This document shows, one piece after another, positions 49,345 through 57,192 of a DNA stretch of 64,000 nt (within the stretch, counting starts at the first letter, position 1; each line of letters starts with the position of its first letter). The notes under the pieces are model-generated. The model did not search any database. It was not told where the DNA came from and saw only the letters and a list, made by a program, of their open reading frames with translations. The translations under genes were made by a program, and so were the position numbers. The stretch covers positions 310,001-374,000 of the forward strand of contig NZ_NOKQ01000134.1 in the NCBI RefSeq assembly GCF_002265435.1, in the 5' to 3' direction. Source of the stretch: Tetzosporium hominis (GTDB lineage Bacteria > Bacillota > Bacilli > Bacillales_A > Planococcaceae).

Positions 49345-49378
49345 TAAGTCATTTTGGATTCTCAATTAGTCCATTTAA

Positions 49379-49393
49379 TTAGAATCATTCTAA
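49379..49393. promoter_or_regulatory. PerR/Fur-type 7-1-7 box upstream of fur
   Basis: TTAGAATCATTCTAA is a perfect 7-1-7 inverted repeat that differs from the PerR consensus TTATAATNATTATAA at one symmetric position. In B. subtilis fur belongs to the PerR regulon, so PerR control is the best guess. Confidence 0.75.
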
Positions 49394-49420
49394 AAAAAGA
49401 AGAAATCTAAGAAGTTATAC

Positions 49421-49450
49421 TTGTCACTTGAAAATGGGTTTTGGTATACT
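49421..49450 (+). promoter_or_regulatory. Possible fur promoter
   Basis: TTGTCA (49421-49426), 18-bp spacer, TATACT (49445-49450). A second TATACT at 49416-49421 nearer the PerR-type box lacks a -35. Confidence 0.6.
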
Positions 49451-49473
49451 GAATGCATGTTAGGAGGCGTCAT

Positions 49474-49914
49474 ATGGAAGGCCGTATCGATCGAATAAAA
49501 AAACAATTGTCCGGCGCCGGCTACAAACTGACGCCGCAGCGAGAGTCAACTGTCCGAGTTCTACTTGAGAATGAAGAAGCCCATTTAAGTGCAGAAGACG
49601 TATTTTTGTTAGTACGAGATAAATCGTCAGATATCGGATTAGCAACTGTGTACCGAACTTTAGAGTTGCTAAACGAATTGAATGTAGTGGACAAAATCCA
49701 ATTTGGAGATGGCGTATCTCGTTATGATCTGCGTCAAGAAGGTGCCACTCACTTCCATCACCATTTAGTGTGTATGGAATGTGGAGCTGTAGATGAAATC
49801 CAAGAGGATCTCCTCGGAGATGTCGAGCAAATAGTAGAATCCCGTTGGAACTTTCAAATTAAAGACCACCGGTTGACATTCCACGGCATTTGCCATCGAT
49901 GTCATTCAAAATAA
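49474..49914 (+). CDS. fur: Ferric uptake regulator Fur
   Basis: 146-residue iron-responsive repressor. The N-terminal winged helix (LTPQRESTVRVLLEN; DIGLATVYRTLELLNEL) is followed by the metal sites HFHHHLVCMECG and the C-terminal CHRCHSK, giving two CxxC structural zinc pairs. ATG 49474 is preceded by TTAGGAGG at 6-nt spacing. Synteny with nudF upstream and xerD downstream matches B. subtilis fur rather than perR or zur. The gene is bracketed by inverted copies of a 120-bp repeat. Confidence 0.96.
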   Translation: MEGRIDRIKKQLSGAGYKLTPQRESTVRVLLENEEAHLSAEDVFLLVRDKSSDIGLATVYRTLELLNELNVVDKIQFGDGVSRYDLRQEGATHFHHHLVCMECGAVDEIQEDLLGDVEQIVESRWNFQIKDHRLTFHGICHRCHSK

Positions 49915-49937
49915 TTTAAAATGACTAGAAGTCGAAG

Positions 49938-49967
49938 AGGATAGCCATCTGTGCTATCCTTTTTTTA
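49938..49967 (+). terminator. Terminator after fur
   Basis: AGGATAGC/GCTATCCT stem, 7-nt loop, seven T. Confidence 0.9.
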
Positions 49968-49975
49968 TTACTACT

Positions 49976-50096
49976 AGATGCGTAGAACGCCGCTCTAGAA
50001 ATCTTGTAAAAATCAGGCGTGACCATAGAGGCTCTTTTCGCCTCTATGGTTGCGACTGATTTTTGCGGGGATTTCTGGCGTTCATAGCTCGATTCC
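49976..50096 (-). repeat. ~120-bp palindromic repeat, copy 2 (inverted)
   Basis: A 99-bp inner inverted repeat runs from GAACGCC (49985-49991) to GGCGTTC (50077-50083), with matching AAAAATCAG/CTGATTTTT and CCATAGAGGC/GCCTCTATGG arms and loop TCTTTTC. Read on the minus strand it starts GGAATCGAGCT and ends ACGCATCT, the same ends as copy 1 at 49019-49138. Confidence 0.85.
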
Positions 50097-50098
50097 CA

Positions 50099-50137
50099 GA
50101 ATGTGTAGAACGCCACTCTAGAAATCTCATAAAAACT
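50099..50137 (-). repeat. Partial third copy of the 120-bp repeat
   Basis: GTGTAGAACGCCACTCTAG and the following AAATCTCATAAAAA repeat the left end of copy 2 in direct orientation with few changes. It stops before the central arms and leads directly into the xerD ribosome site. Confidence 0.75.
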
Positions 50138-50167
50138 CACGAAACTCCAAACGAAAAGGTGAAACCA

Positions 50168-51058
50168 ATGAAAGAAGCCTTAGAAGACTATTTGCATTTC
50201 CTAAGAATTGAAAAACAAATGGCAGACAACACAATCTCTGCCTATCAAACTGATTTGACGAATTATATCGAGCAACTTAGCAAGTGGGGGGTCTCTACTT
50301 TACAAGACGTGACAAAAGAAAACATTCAGCAGCACCTTCGCAGTCAAAAACTCGAAGGGAAATCAGCTCGAACCCTGTCGCGAAAAGTGGCTTCCATACG
50401 TTCCTTTCACCAGTTTGCACTCCGAGAGCGACTGACGGACCATGATCCTTCCTATCAAATTGAACATCCCCAGTTTGATAGTGTACTTCCAAAATTTTTA
50501 ACAATTGATGAAGTGGATGCATTGACCGCAGCGATTCCAAAAGACAAAGTACAAGGTATTCGAGATTACGCGCTAATTGAACTCTTATATGCAACAGGAA
50601 TGCGAATTTCTGAATGTACTCAGTTAGATATTGAAGACATCCAATTGACCATGGGCTTCGTTCGGGTAACAGGAAAAGGGCAAAAAGAGCGCATCATCCC
50701 ACTCAATCAAACGTCCGTTCATTTAGTACAAACCTATGTAGAGCAAGCTAGACCTAAACTGTTTAAACCAGGCGGTGATGACAAAGCACTCTTTATCAAC
50801 CAGGCCGGAAAGCGTTTAACGAGGCAAGGGATAGCAAAGCTGATGAAGCAGCACGCGAAGAGGGCGGGGCTTAGTAAAGAAATTACGCCTCACTTAATGA
50901 GACATACATTTGCAACTCATCTCATTGAAAATGGGGCAGACCTTCGAGCGGTCCAAGAGATGCTTGGACACTCCGATATTTCGACAACTCAGATCTATAC
51001 GCATATTGGGAAGAAGCGGTTAAAAGAGGTCTATAAAGAATTTCATCCTCGAGCTTAA
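50168..51058 (+). CDS. xerD: Tyrosine recombinase XerD
   Basis: 296-residue recombinase that with XerC resolves chromosome dimers at dif. The N-terminal SAM-like core-binding domain, then catalytic Arg (ATGMRISE), Lys (GKGQKER), HxxR (HLMRHTFATHL), His (LGHSDISTTQ) and nucleophile Tyr (QIYTHI). ATG 50168 follows AAAAGGTGAAA; upstream in-frame codons back to 50063 lie inside the repeat. The small gene yqzK between fur and xerD of B. subtilis is replaced here by repeats. Confidence 0.96.
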   Translation: MKEALEDYLHFLRIEKQMADNTISAYQTDLTNYIEQLSKWGVSTLQDVTKENIQQHLRSQKLEGKSARTLSRKVASIRSFHQFALRERLTDHDPSYQIEHPQFDSVLPKFLTIDEVDALTAAIPKDKVQGIRDYALIELLYATGMRISECTQLDIEDIQLTMGFVRVTGKGQKERIIPLNQTSVHLVQTYVEQARPKLFKPGGDDKALFINQAGKRLTRQGIAKLMKQHAKRAGLSKEITPHLMRHTFATHLIENGADLRAVQEMLGHSDISTTQIYTHIGKKRLKEVYKEFHPRA

Positions 51059-51136
51059 TGTGTAAGAGGTCTGACGTGTATTTTTTCCATAAAAGATGCT
51101 ACTATTACGATATACCGATAAAAAGTGAGGGATTTT

Positions 51137-52318
51137 ATGTCACATTCATTTAAACGTGTACATGTAATTGTTATGGATTCTGTTGGAATTGGGGAAGCTC
51201 CAGATGCAAAAGCTTTCGGTGATGAAGGATCGAATACACTCGTTCATACAGCCGAAGCGGTAGGTGGCTTGAATGCACCAAACTTACAGAAGATGGGTCT
51301 TGGAAACATCGAATCGATTCCTGGAGTGGAAGCGGTGTCACAACCGATTGCTCATTACGGAAAAATGCAAGAGGCTTCTGTAGGGAAAGATACGATGACA
51401 GGACACTGGGAAATCATGGGCTTACACGTGGACCAACCATTTAAAGTGTATCCAAACGGATTCCCGCAAGAACTTATTGCTCAGCTTGAAGAGCGCACGG
51501 GTCGTAAAGTACTTGGCAATAAGCCAGCGAGTGGTACAGAGATTTTAGATGAGCTTGGTGAAGAGCACATGAAGACTGGTTCAATCATCGTTTATACTTC
51601 CGCAGATCCAGTACTTCAAATTGCTGCACACGAAGAAATTATCCCGCTTGAAGAACTATATAAAATTTGCGAGATCGCACGTGAACTGACTTTATCTGAA
51701 GAGTTCCTCGTTGGCCGTGTCATTGCACGTCCATTTGTTGGAGAGCCAGGAAACTTTAGCCGTACAACAAATCGTCATGACTATGCTTTGAAACCATTTG
51801 GACGCACAGCGTTAAATGAATTAAAAGATAGCGGATTTGATGTAATTGCAATTGGAAAAATTGACGACATTTACAACAGCGAAGGAATCACAGAAGCCAT
51901 CCGTTCAAAAGACAATATGGATGGAATGGACAAATTGCATGAAGTTTTAAAGCGAGACTTTACTGGAATCAGTTTCTTGAACCTGGTGGATTTCGATGCC
52001 CTTTACGGACACCGACGTGATCCGGAAGGGTATGCAGCTGCTATCGAAGCATTTGATGTACGTCTAACGGAAACACTGGACTTACTCCAACAAGAAGACC
52101 TGCTAATTATCACAGCTGACCATGGGAATGACCCAACAATGCCAGGAACAGATCATACACGTGAATTTGTGCCACTACTTGTGTACTCAAAACAATTTGC
52201 ACAAGGAAACGCATTACCACTTCGCTCTACATTTGCTGACATTGGTGCCACAATTACGGATTTATTTAAAACCAACCCAACTACATTTGGAACTAGTTTT
52301 TCATCTGAGTTGAAGTAA
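51137..52318 (+). CDS. deoB: Phosphopentomutase
   Basis: 393-residue alkaline-phosphatase-fold enzyme interconverting (deoxy)ribose-1-P and -5-P in nucleoside salvage. [15 protein letters not shown] near the N-terminus binds metal, KDTMTGHWE holds the phosphorylated Thr, and ITADHGNDP is the second metal site. ATG 51137 follows GTGAGGG. It lies 12 bp before pdp, so the two form an operon. Works on products of the nucleosides imported by nup transporters. Confidence 0.96.
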   Translation: MSHSFKRVHVIVMDSVGIGEAPDAKAFGDEGSNTLVHTAEAVGGLNAPNLQKMGLGNIESIPGVEAVSQPIAHYGKMQEASVGKDTMTGHWEIMGLHVDQPFKVYPNGFPQELIAQLEERTGRKVLGNKPASGTEILDELGEEHMKTGSIIVYTSADPVLQIAAHEEIIPLEELYKICEIARELTLSEEFLVGRVIARPFVGEPGNFSRTTNRHDYALKPFGRTALNELKDSGFDVIAIGKIDDIYNSEGITEAIRSKDNMDGMDKLHEVLKRDFTGISFLNLVDFDALYGHRRDPEGYAAAIEAFDVRLTETLDLLQQEDLLIITADHGNDPTMPGTDHTREFVPLLVYSKQFAQGNALPLRSTFADIGATITDLFKTNPTTFGTSFSSELK

Positions 52319-52330
52319 GGAGATAGACTT

Positions 52331-53635
52331 ATGCGAATGATTGATATTATTGAAAAAAAACGCGACGGTCATGAATTGACAGAGCAAGAGATTCGCTTTT
52401 TCGTAGACGGTTACACAGATGGTTCTATTCCAGATTATCAAGTGAGTTCTCTCATGATGGCTATTTATTTTCAAGATATGACAGATCAAGAACGTGCTGC
52501 ATTGACAATGGCGATGGTGGAATCGGGAGATCAAATCGACTTGTCGGCAATCGAAGGAATCAAAGTAGACAAACACTCTACTGGTGGAGTGGGTGATACA
52601 ACCACGCTTGTACTCGGTCCTTTAGTAGCTGCAGTTGGTGTTCCAGTAGCTAAAATGAGTGGACGCGGTCTTGGCCATACTGGTGGGACTATCGATAAAT
52701 TGGAAGCTATCGAAGGCTTCCACGTGGAATTGACTAGTGAGCAGTTCACAAAACAGGTCAATGAGTTGAAACTTGCCGTCATCGGACAAAGTGGGAACTT
52801 GACGCCTGCTGACAAAAAACTGTATGCACTGCGTGATGTAACAGCAACAGTCAGTAGCATTCCATTGATTGCAAGCTCTATCATGAGTAAGAAAATCGCA
52901 GCAGGTGCAGATGCAATCGTTCTTGATGTAAAAGCTGGAGAAGGTGCCTTCATGAAGACGATTGAAGATGCAGAAGCTCTTGCAACAGCAATGGTTCGCA
53001 TTGGAAACAATGTCGGCCGCAACACTATGGCAATCATTTCAGATATGAGCCAGCCTCTAGGAAATGCTATTGGTAATGCACTTGAAGTACAAGAAGCAAT
53101 CGATACTCTTGCAGGAAAAGGTCCGGAAGATTTAACGGAGCTATGTCTTGTACTTGGAAGCCAAATGGTAGTAGTCGGTGGAAAAGCGGACACTCTTGAT
53201 GAAGCACGCAAGATGCTAGAAGCGGTAATCGCTGACGGGTCGGCACTTCAAATCTTTAAAGACTTCATTGAATGGCAAGGTGGAAACCCTGCAGTTGTAG
53301 ACAACCCCGAGTTGTTACCACAAGCAGCTCATCAAATTGCAATCGAGGCACAAACTTCTGGCTACATCACCTACATGGAAGCCGATGAAATCGGAACTGC
53401 GGCTATGATTCTTGGAGCGGGACGTGCTACAAAAGAATCCGAAATTGATTTAGCTGTCGGAATCGTTCTTCACAAAAAAGTTGGGGACCGAGTAGAAGCT
53501 GGAGAAGCTCTTGCAACGTTCTATGCGAATAGTGAAGATATTACGGATGCTAAAGAAAAATTCTTATCGAATATTACGATTTCAGAACAAGCGGTAGAAG
53601 CACCACCACTTGTGTATAAAATCATCACAAAATAG
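52331..53635 (+). CDS. pdp: Pyrimidine-nucleoside phosphorylase
   Basis: 434-residue phosphorylase of the TdRPase/AnPRT family, releasing ribose- or deoxyribose-1-phosphate from uridine and thymidine. [17 protein letters not shown] is the phosphate-binding signature; [12 protein letters not shown] and KSAGEG-type [10 protein letters not shown] follow. AAGGAG before ATG 52331. In B. subtilis deoB is followed by purine phosphorylase pupG; here a pyrimidine enzyme takes that place. Confidence 0.95.
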   Translation: MRMIDIIEKKRDGHELTEQEIRFFVDGYTDGSIPDYQVSSLMMAIYFQDMTDQERAALTMAMVESGDQIDLSAIEGIKVDKHSTGGVGDTTTLVLGPLVAAVGVPVAKMSGRGLGHTGGTIDKLEAIEGFHVELTSEQFTKQVNELKLAVIGQSGNLTPADKKLYALRDVTATVSSIPLIASSIMSKKIAAGADAIVLDVKAGEGAFMKTIEDAEALATAMVRIGNNVGRNTMAIISDMSQPLGNAIGNALEVQEAIDTLAGKGPEDLTELCLVLGSQMVVVGGKADTLDEARKMLEAVIADGSALQIFKDFIEWQGGNPAVVDNPELLPQAAHQIAIEAQTSGYITYMEADEIGTAAMILGAGRATKESEIDLAVGIVLHKKVGDRVEAGEALATFYANSEDITDAKEKFLSNITISEQAVEAPPLVYKIITK

Positions 53636-53641
53636 ACGGAA

Positions 53642-53678
53642 AAAGACTTCAATCCTTTGTCGATTGAGGTCTTTTTTT
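53642..53678 (+). terminator. Terminator of the deoB-pdp operon
   Basis: AAAGACTTCAATC/GATTGAGGTCTTT stem, 7-nt loop, eight T. Confidence 0.92.
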
Positions 53679-53756
53679 TGTTTATTTTTCTAGTTTTGTC
53701 AACCGGCAGGAGTTTCGACGGTGTGGTTCGAACTGTGTAGGCAAGGAGGAATGTTT

Positions 53757-53804
53757 ATGCTATCAACTTCTGAAGCAATTGAAACGAGTGCTTCAGTATG
53801 GTAA
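53757..53804 (+). CDS. 15-codon ORF with strong ribosome site before lysA
   Basis: ATG 53757 has AAGGAGG (53743-53749) at ideal spacing; the peptide is MLSTSEAIETSASVW. Inside it lies a perfect 8-bp inverted repeat CTGAAGCA/TGCTTCAG (53770-53777 with 53789-53796, 11-nt loop). It ends 39 bp before lysA. It could be a leader peptide, a remnant of the deleted sporulation genes, or chance. There is no Lys codon, so classical lysine attenuation is not supported. Confidence 0.35.
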   Translation: MLSTSEAIETSASVW

Positions 53805-53843
53805 AGTTTGTGTAGAAAAACGAAGGAATCGTGAGGGATAACC

Positions 53844-55166
53844 ATGAATGATACGCTTCACTACACAACCAATGAAAAAGGCCACTTAACGATAGCGGGA
53901 CTCGATACTGTAAATCTTGCTAAAAAGTTTGGAACACCAGTTGTTGTCTATAATTTGGAGCTTGTAAGAGAGCGGGCTCGTAAATTTAAAGATACTTTTG
54001 AGAAACATGGAATCCGAGCGCAAGTAGCTTATGCTTCTAAAGCATTTTCATCTATCGCCATGTATCAAGTAATGAAAGAAGAGGGACTCTCATTAGATGT
54101 CGTCTCATCTGGAGAATTGTATACAGCACTCCAAGCAGACTTTCCAGTCGAAAAGATTCACTTTCATGGAAACAACAAGAGCCTAGACGAATTGATTATG
54201 GCGTTTGATCATGAAATCGGTTGTATTGTGGTTGACAATTTCTATGAGTTGGAGCTTGTAAAAGAGTTGGCAGAAACGCGCAAACAACAAATGCCTATTT
54301 TACTTCGCGTGACGCCAGGAATCGAGGCGCATACTCATACTTACATCACTACAGGTCAACAGGATTCAAAGTTTGGTTTTGATTTACTCAACGGACAAGC
54401 AGATGAGGCGTTTGAATCCGTAGCAAACCATCCCTATGTGGAATTACTAGGTCTTCACTGTCACATCGGATCTCAAATTTTCGAAACCAATGGCTTTGTA
54501 GCAGCAGCTGAAAAACTTCTTGTCAAAATGCAGACATGGAGTGAAGTCCATCACTATTCGTGCCGCGTGTTGAATCTGGGTGGAGGCTTTGGAATTCGTT
54601 ACACAGAAGAAGATACGCCGCTTTCTCCTGAGACCTATGTTGAAGAGATGATTGTTGCCATTCAGCGCTTGTCTTCAGAATCCGCTTATCAGATGCCTGA
54701 GATTTGGATCGAGCCAGGTCGCTCACTAGTAGGAGATGCAGGTACCACTCTTTACAGCATTGGCAGTCAAAAAGTGATTCCAGATACTCGGCACTATATT
54801 TCAGTGGACGGTGGAATGTCAGACAACATCCGTCCTGCCCTTTATCAAGCACGCTATGACGCTCGAGTAGCGAATCGCATGCACGATAACAATCTTACAA
54901 CAGTGACAGTTGCAGGAAAGTGTTGTGAGTCAGGAGATAAGTTGATTGAAGATATCGCTCTTCCAAAGGTTGAGGCAGGGGATATTTTAGCGGTGTTCTC
55001 TACAGGAGCATATGGCTACGCCATGGCCAGCAACTACAACCGGTTGGCTCGTCCAGCTGTAGTGTTTGTAGAAAACGGCAAAGCGCGTTTAGTCATTCGA
55101 CGCGAAACTTTAGACGATCTGGTTCGAAACGATCTTTCCTTGTATGAGGAGGGAGAAGAATCATGA
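53844..55166 (+). CDS. lysA: Diaminopimelate decarboxylase
   Basis: 440-residue PLP enzyme making L-lysine from meso-diaminopimelate. AYASKAFSS carries the PLP Lys (~residue 61), GLHCHIGSQI and LNLGGGFGI are cofactor and phosphate loops, and CCESGD (~residue 353) the substrate-side Cys. GTGAGGG before ATG 53844. In B. subtilis the spoIIA and spoVA operons lie just upstream; here only a 209-bp gap separates it from pdp. Confidence 0.97.
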   Translation: MNDTLHYTTNEKGHLTIAGLDTVNLAKKFGTPVVVYNLELVRERARKFKDTFEKHGIRAQVAYASKAFSSIAMYQVMKEEGLSLDVVSSGELYTALQADFPVEKIHFHGNNKSLDELIMAFDHEIGCIVVDNFYELELVKELAETRKQQMPILLRVTPGIEAHTHTYITTGQQDSKFGFDLLNGQADEAFESVANHPYVELLGLHCHIGSQIFETNGFVAAAEKLLVKMQTWSEVHHYSCRVLNLGGGFGIRYTEEDTPLSPETYVEEMIVAIQRLSSESAYQMPEIWIEPGRSLVGDAGTTLYSIGSQKVIPDTRHYISVDGGMSDNIRPALYQARYDARVANRMHDNNLTTVTVAGKCCESGDKLIEDIALPKVEAGDILAVFSTGAYGYAMASNYNRLARPAVVFVENGKARLVIRRETLDDLVRNDLSLYEEGEES

Positions 55167-55264
55167 AACTGAAAAATAAAAATATCGTGTTGTTTTTATT
55201 GTTACTTGCAATGGGATTAGGCTGGGGAATCATCTACTGGATCTTTATTGCCCCGACGGTATAG
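55163..55264 (+). CDS. 33-residue single-pass membrane protein after lysA
   Basis: Begins MKLKNKNIVLFLLLLAMG, continues with a Gly/Trp-rich hydrophobic stretch and ends in WIFIAPTV: a basic N-terminus and one transmembrane helix of ~22 residues. ATG 55163 overlaps the lysA stop (ATGA) and has AGGAGGGAG upstream, so translation coupling to lysA is likely. A terminator follows 3 bp after the stop. I recognise no family; function unknown. Confidence 0.65.
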   Translation: MKLKNKNIVLFLLLLAMGLGWGIIYWIFIAPTV

Positions 55265-55266
55265 TA

Positions 55267-55293
55267 AAAGCTCAGCCACTGGCTGAGCTTTTT
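55267..55293. terminator. Bidirectional terminator of lysA unit and ypuF
   Basis: AAAAGCTCAGCC/GGCTGAGCTTTTT with a 3-nt loop; A and T runs on either side. It ends at the stop codon of the convergent ypuF. Confidence 0.88.
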
Positions 55294-55786
55294 ATCTTTG
55301 ACGCTTGTGAAGTGCTTGTTTCCGAGCTTCAATGACCTCAGTTCTGTCGCGGAGTGTATGTCTGTGAATCAGTGCATCCGTCACTTGTTGTTTCTCCGGA
55401 AACTGTTCGATGGCTGCTGCTAAGGTCCCTGACGTCACGATAAAGACCACTGGAGAAAAGGCTTCCTCATTTGAGATGTCGATTAGTTTTGATTGAATCT
55501 GTTGCTCAAGTTTCTTTGAGTCTACATATGAGTCCACTTCTGATGCATTGATTTCTAAAAGCACTAAAGCTTTAGTTAGCGACTTGGTGGCCCCTTTCGT
55601 ATTGCCTCGTCTCCAGTGATACATACTGGTCGCCACTAAAATAAAGGCGACGAGTAGATGAGATTTGTCACGAGGCGCCACTTCTTTCCATAATTCTTCA
55701 AGCACTTCATGGCACTCAAAATAGTCCTCAGTGACGAGATAATGATAGAAATAAGCTTGAAACGCTTCATGATTCGCTAGGTGCAT
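55292..55786 (-). CDS. ypuF: DUF309 protein YpuF
   Basis: 164-residue helical DUF309 protein. The family motif is clear: YHYLVTEDYFECHEVLEELWK, and HLLVAFILVATSMYHWRRGN. I start at the Met at 55786; a Met at 55825 adds 13 atypical residues, and the ribosome site is weak in either case. It diverges from scpA with only 54 bp between starts. In B. subtilis ypuF is co-directional with scpA; here it is inverted. Function unknown. Confidence 0.82.
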   Translation of the reverse strand: MHLANHEAFQAYFYHYLVTEDYFECHEVLEELWKEVAPRDKSHLLVAFILVATSMYHWRRGNTKGATKSLTKALVLLEINASEVDSYVDSKKLEQQIQSKLIDISNEEAFSPVVFIVTSGTLAAAIEQFPEKQQVTDALIHRHTLRDRTEVIEARKQALHKRQR

Positions 55787-55803
55787 TGTTTGGTCACATC
55801 CGG

Positions 55804-55809
55804 TATAAT
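55804..55809 (+). promoter_or_regulatory. -10 (TATAAT) of scpAB
   Basis: TATAAT at 55804-55809, 32 bp before scpA. No strong -35. The opposite strand here also carries the ypuF leader. Confidence 0.55.
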
Positions 55810-55840
55810 TAGAGTCATTCTGCAAGTTAAAGGTGAGTCT

Positions 55841-56614
55841 ATGGCATATGAAATAAAAGTTGAAGTATTTGAAGGTCCACTGGACTTACTGCTTCACCTG
55901 ATCAATCGATTGGAAATTGATATTTACGATATAAAAATGACCGAGATCACTTCTCAGTATATGGAACACGTTCGAGCGATGCAAGTTCTCGAACTAAATG
56001 AGGCGAGTGAATACTTAGTGATGGCTGCTACATTACTCAGCATTAAAAGTAAAATGCTATTACCAACTATGCCAATTGATTATGATTTAGATGGGTCTTA
56101 TGAAGATGAATTTGATCCACGAGATGAACTGGTCAATCGCCTTCTAGAATACAAACGATTTAAAGAAGCTGCTGCAGGACTGAAATTGAAAGAGCATCAG
56201 CAGAGTCATCATTTTACGAAACTACCTTCTTTGATTGAAATCGAGCCGACAGATAAAGAGTTGGTTCTTGAACAACAATATGAAGTATATGATTTATTAG
56301 GTGCCTTTCAAAAGATGTTAAAGCGTAAGATGCTTCAAAAACCGCTGTCTACTCGAATCACTAAAACGGAAGTATCGATCAAGGACCAAATGCAGCAAGT
56401 GGTAAGCCGTCTTAAGCAGGCGAAAGGGAAAATCGCATTTGAAACTTTATTTGATTCAAGTGAAAAAGCAGTTGTCATTGCTACATTTTTATCGGTACTC
56501 GAGTTAATGAAGCGCCAAATGATCCATGTGACCCAATCTCAAAATTTTACCGATTTAGAAATAGAGTTAACCAAGGAAGTGCTAGAAAATGAACTGGAAT
56601 CAGAATTTGATTAG
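55841..56614 (+). CDS. scpA: Condensin kleisin subunit ScpA
   Basis: 257-residue kleisin bridging the SMC heads. N-terminal FEGPLDLLLHLINRLEIDIYDI is the SMC-neck-binding signature and the C-terminal winged helix (GKIAFETLFDSSEKAVVIATFLSVLELMK) binds the SMC cap; both are split by a linker. ATG 55841 follows AAAGGTGAG. The 3' end overlaps scpB by 26 bp. Confidence 0.96.
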   Translation: MAYEIKVEVFEGPLDLLLHLINRLEIDIYDIKMTEITSQYMEHVRAMQVLELNEASEYLVMAATLLSIKSKMLLPTMPIDYDLDGSYEDEFDPRDELVNRLLEYKRFKEAAAGLKLKEHQQSHHFTKLPSLIEIEPTDKELVLEQQYEVYDLLGAFQKMLKRKMLQKPLSTRITKTEVSIKDQMQQVVSRLKQAKGKIAFETLFDSSEKAVVIATFLSVLELMKRQMIHVTQSQNFTDLEIELTKEVLENELESEFD

Positions 56615-57188
56615 TCAACTAGAGAGTCTGTTGTTTATTGCGGGAGATGAAGGCATCGGTTTCTCAAAGCTGTGCCACTACACGCAAACAGATGGGGAGA
56701 CGATGAAGGCTCACCTGGACTATATGCAGCAGCTTTATAAAGAAGATGCGTCAAGAGGTCTTGAACTAGTCGTACTTGCCAACACGTATCAATTTGTCAC
56801 AAAACGGCAACATGCAGAGGTCATCCAGCGAATGATTGAAACGACGCAATTGACTGCGTTATCTCAAGCTGCACTCGAAGTGTTAGCGATTATCGCATAC
56901 AAGCAACCAATTACTCGTGTGGAAGTCGATGAAATTCGTGGCGTTAAATCAGACAGTGCTCTTCAGACGCTCGTTGCTCGAGCTTTGGTCAAAGAAGTGG
57001 GCCGAGCTGAAGGAACAGGAAGAGCCATACTCTACGGAACAACAACCGAGTTTATGCAGGTGTTTGGACTACAAGACATGACAGAACTGCCGCCACTACC
57101 GGACGAAGAATCGGAAGAAGAAGAGACGGATTTGTTCATGACCAAATTCCAAGAACAGTTCGATCTAGAGACCGTAGAGAAAGGTTGA
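56589..57188 (+). CDS. scpB: Condensin subunit ScpB
   Basis: 199-residue dimeric winged-helix protein that binds the ScpA linker. The second winged helix reads ALEVLAIIAYKQPITRVEVDEIRG; the tail is acidic. It starts inside scpA (26-bp overlap), ensuring a fixed ratio. It is followed after 4 bp by the carboxypeptidase gene. Confidence 0.96.
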   Translation: MNWNQNLISQLESLLFIAGDEGIGFSKLCHYTQTDGETMKAHLDYMQQLYKEDASRGLELVVLANTYQFVTKRQHAEVIQRMIETTQLTALSQAALEVLAIIAYKQPITRVEVDEIRGVKSDSALQTLVARALVKEVGRAEGTGRAILYGTTTEFMQVFGLQDMTELPPLPDEESEEEETDLFMTKFQEQFDLETVEKG

Positions 57189-57192
57189 CCCA

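Noticed and set aside
49976-50137. Repeats after fur as a CRISPR array
   Set aside because: Only two partial direct copies, each a long palindrome, without regular spacers or cas genes.
50168-51058. XerD as a phage integrase with att sites
   Set aside because: Motifs, length and position after fur match housekeeping XerD; the flanking repeats are palindromic elements, not att cores.
52531-53211. 226-codon open frame on the minus strand across pdp
   Set aside because: It lies wholly within the well-supported pdp gene, has a Ser/Pro/Ala-rich composition typical of an antisense frame, and lacks a ribosome site.
53757-53804. Lysine attenuation leader for lysA
   Set aside because: The 15-codon peptide has no lysine codon and no terminator/antiterminator pair is evident, and no lysine riboswitch core was recognised; only a generic leader function remains possible.
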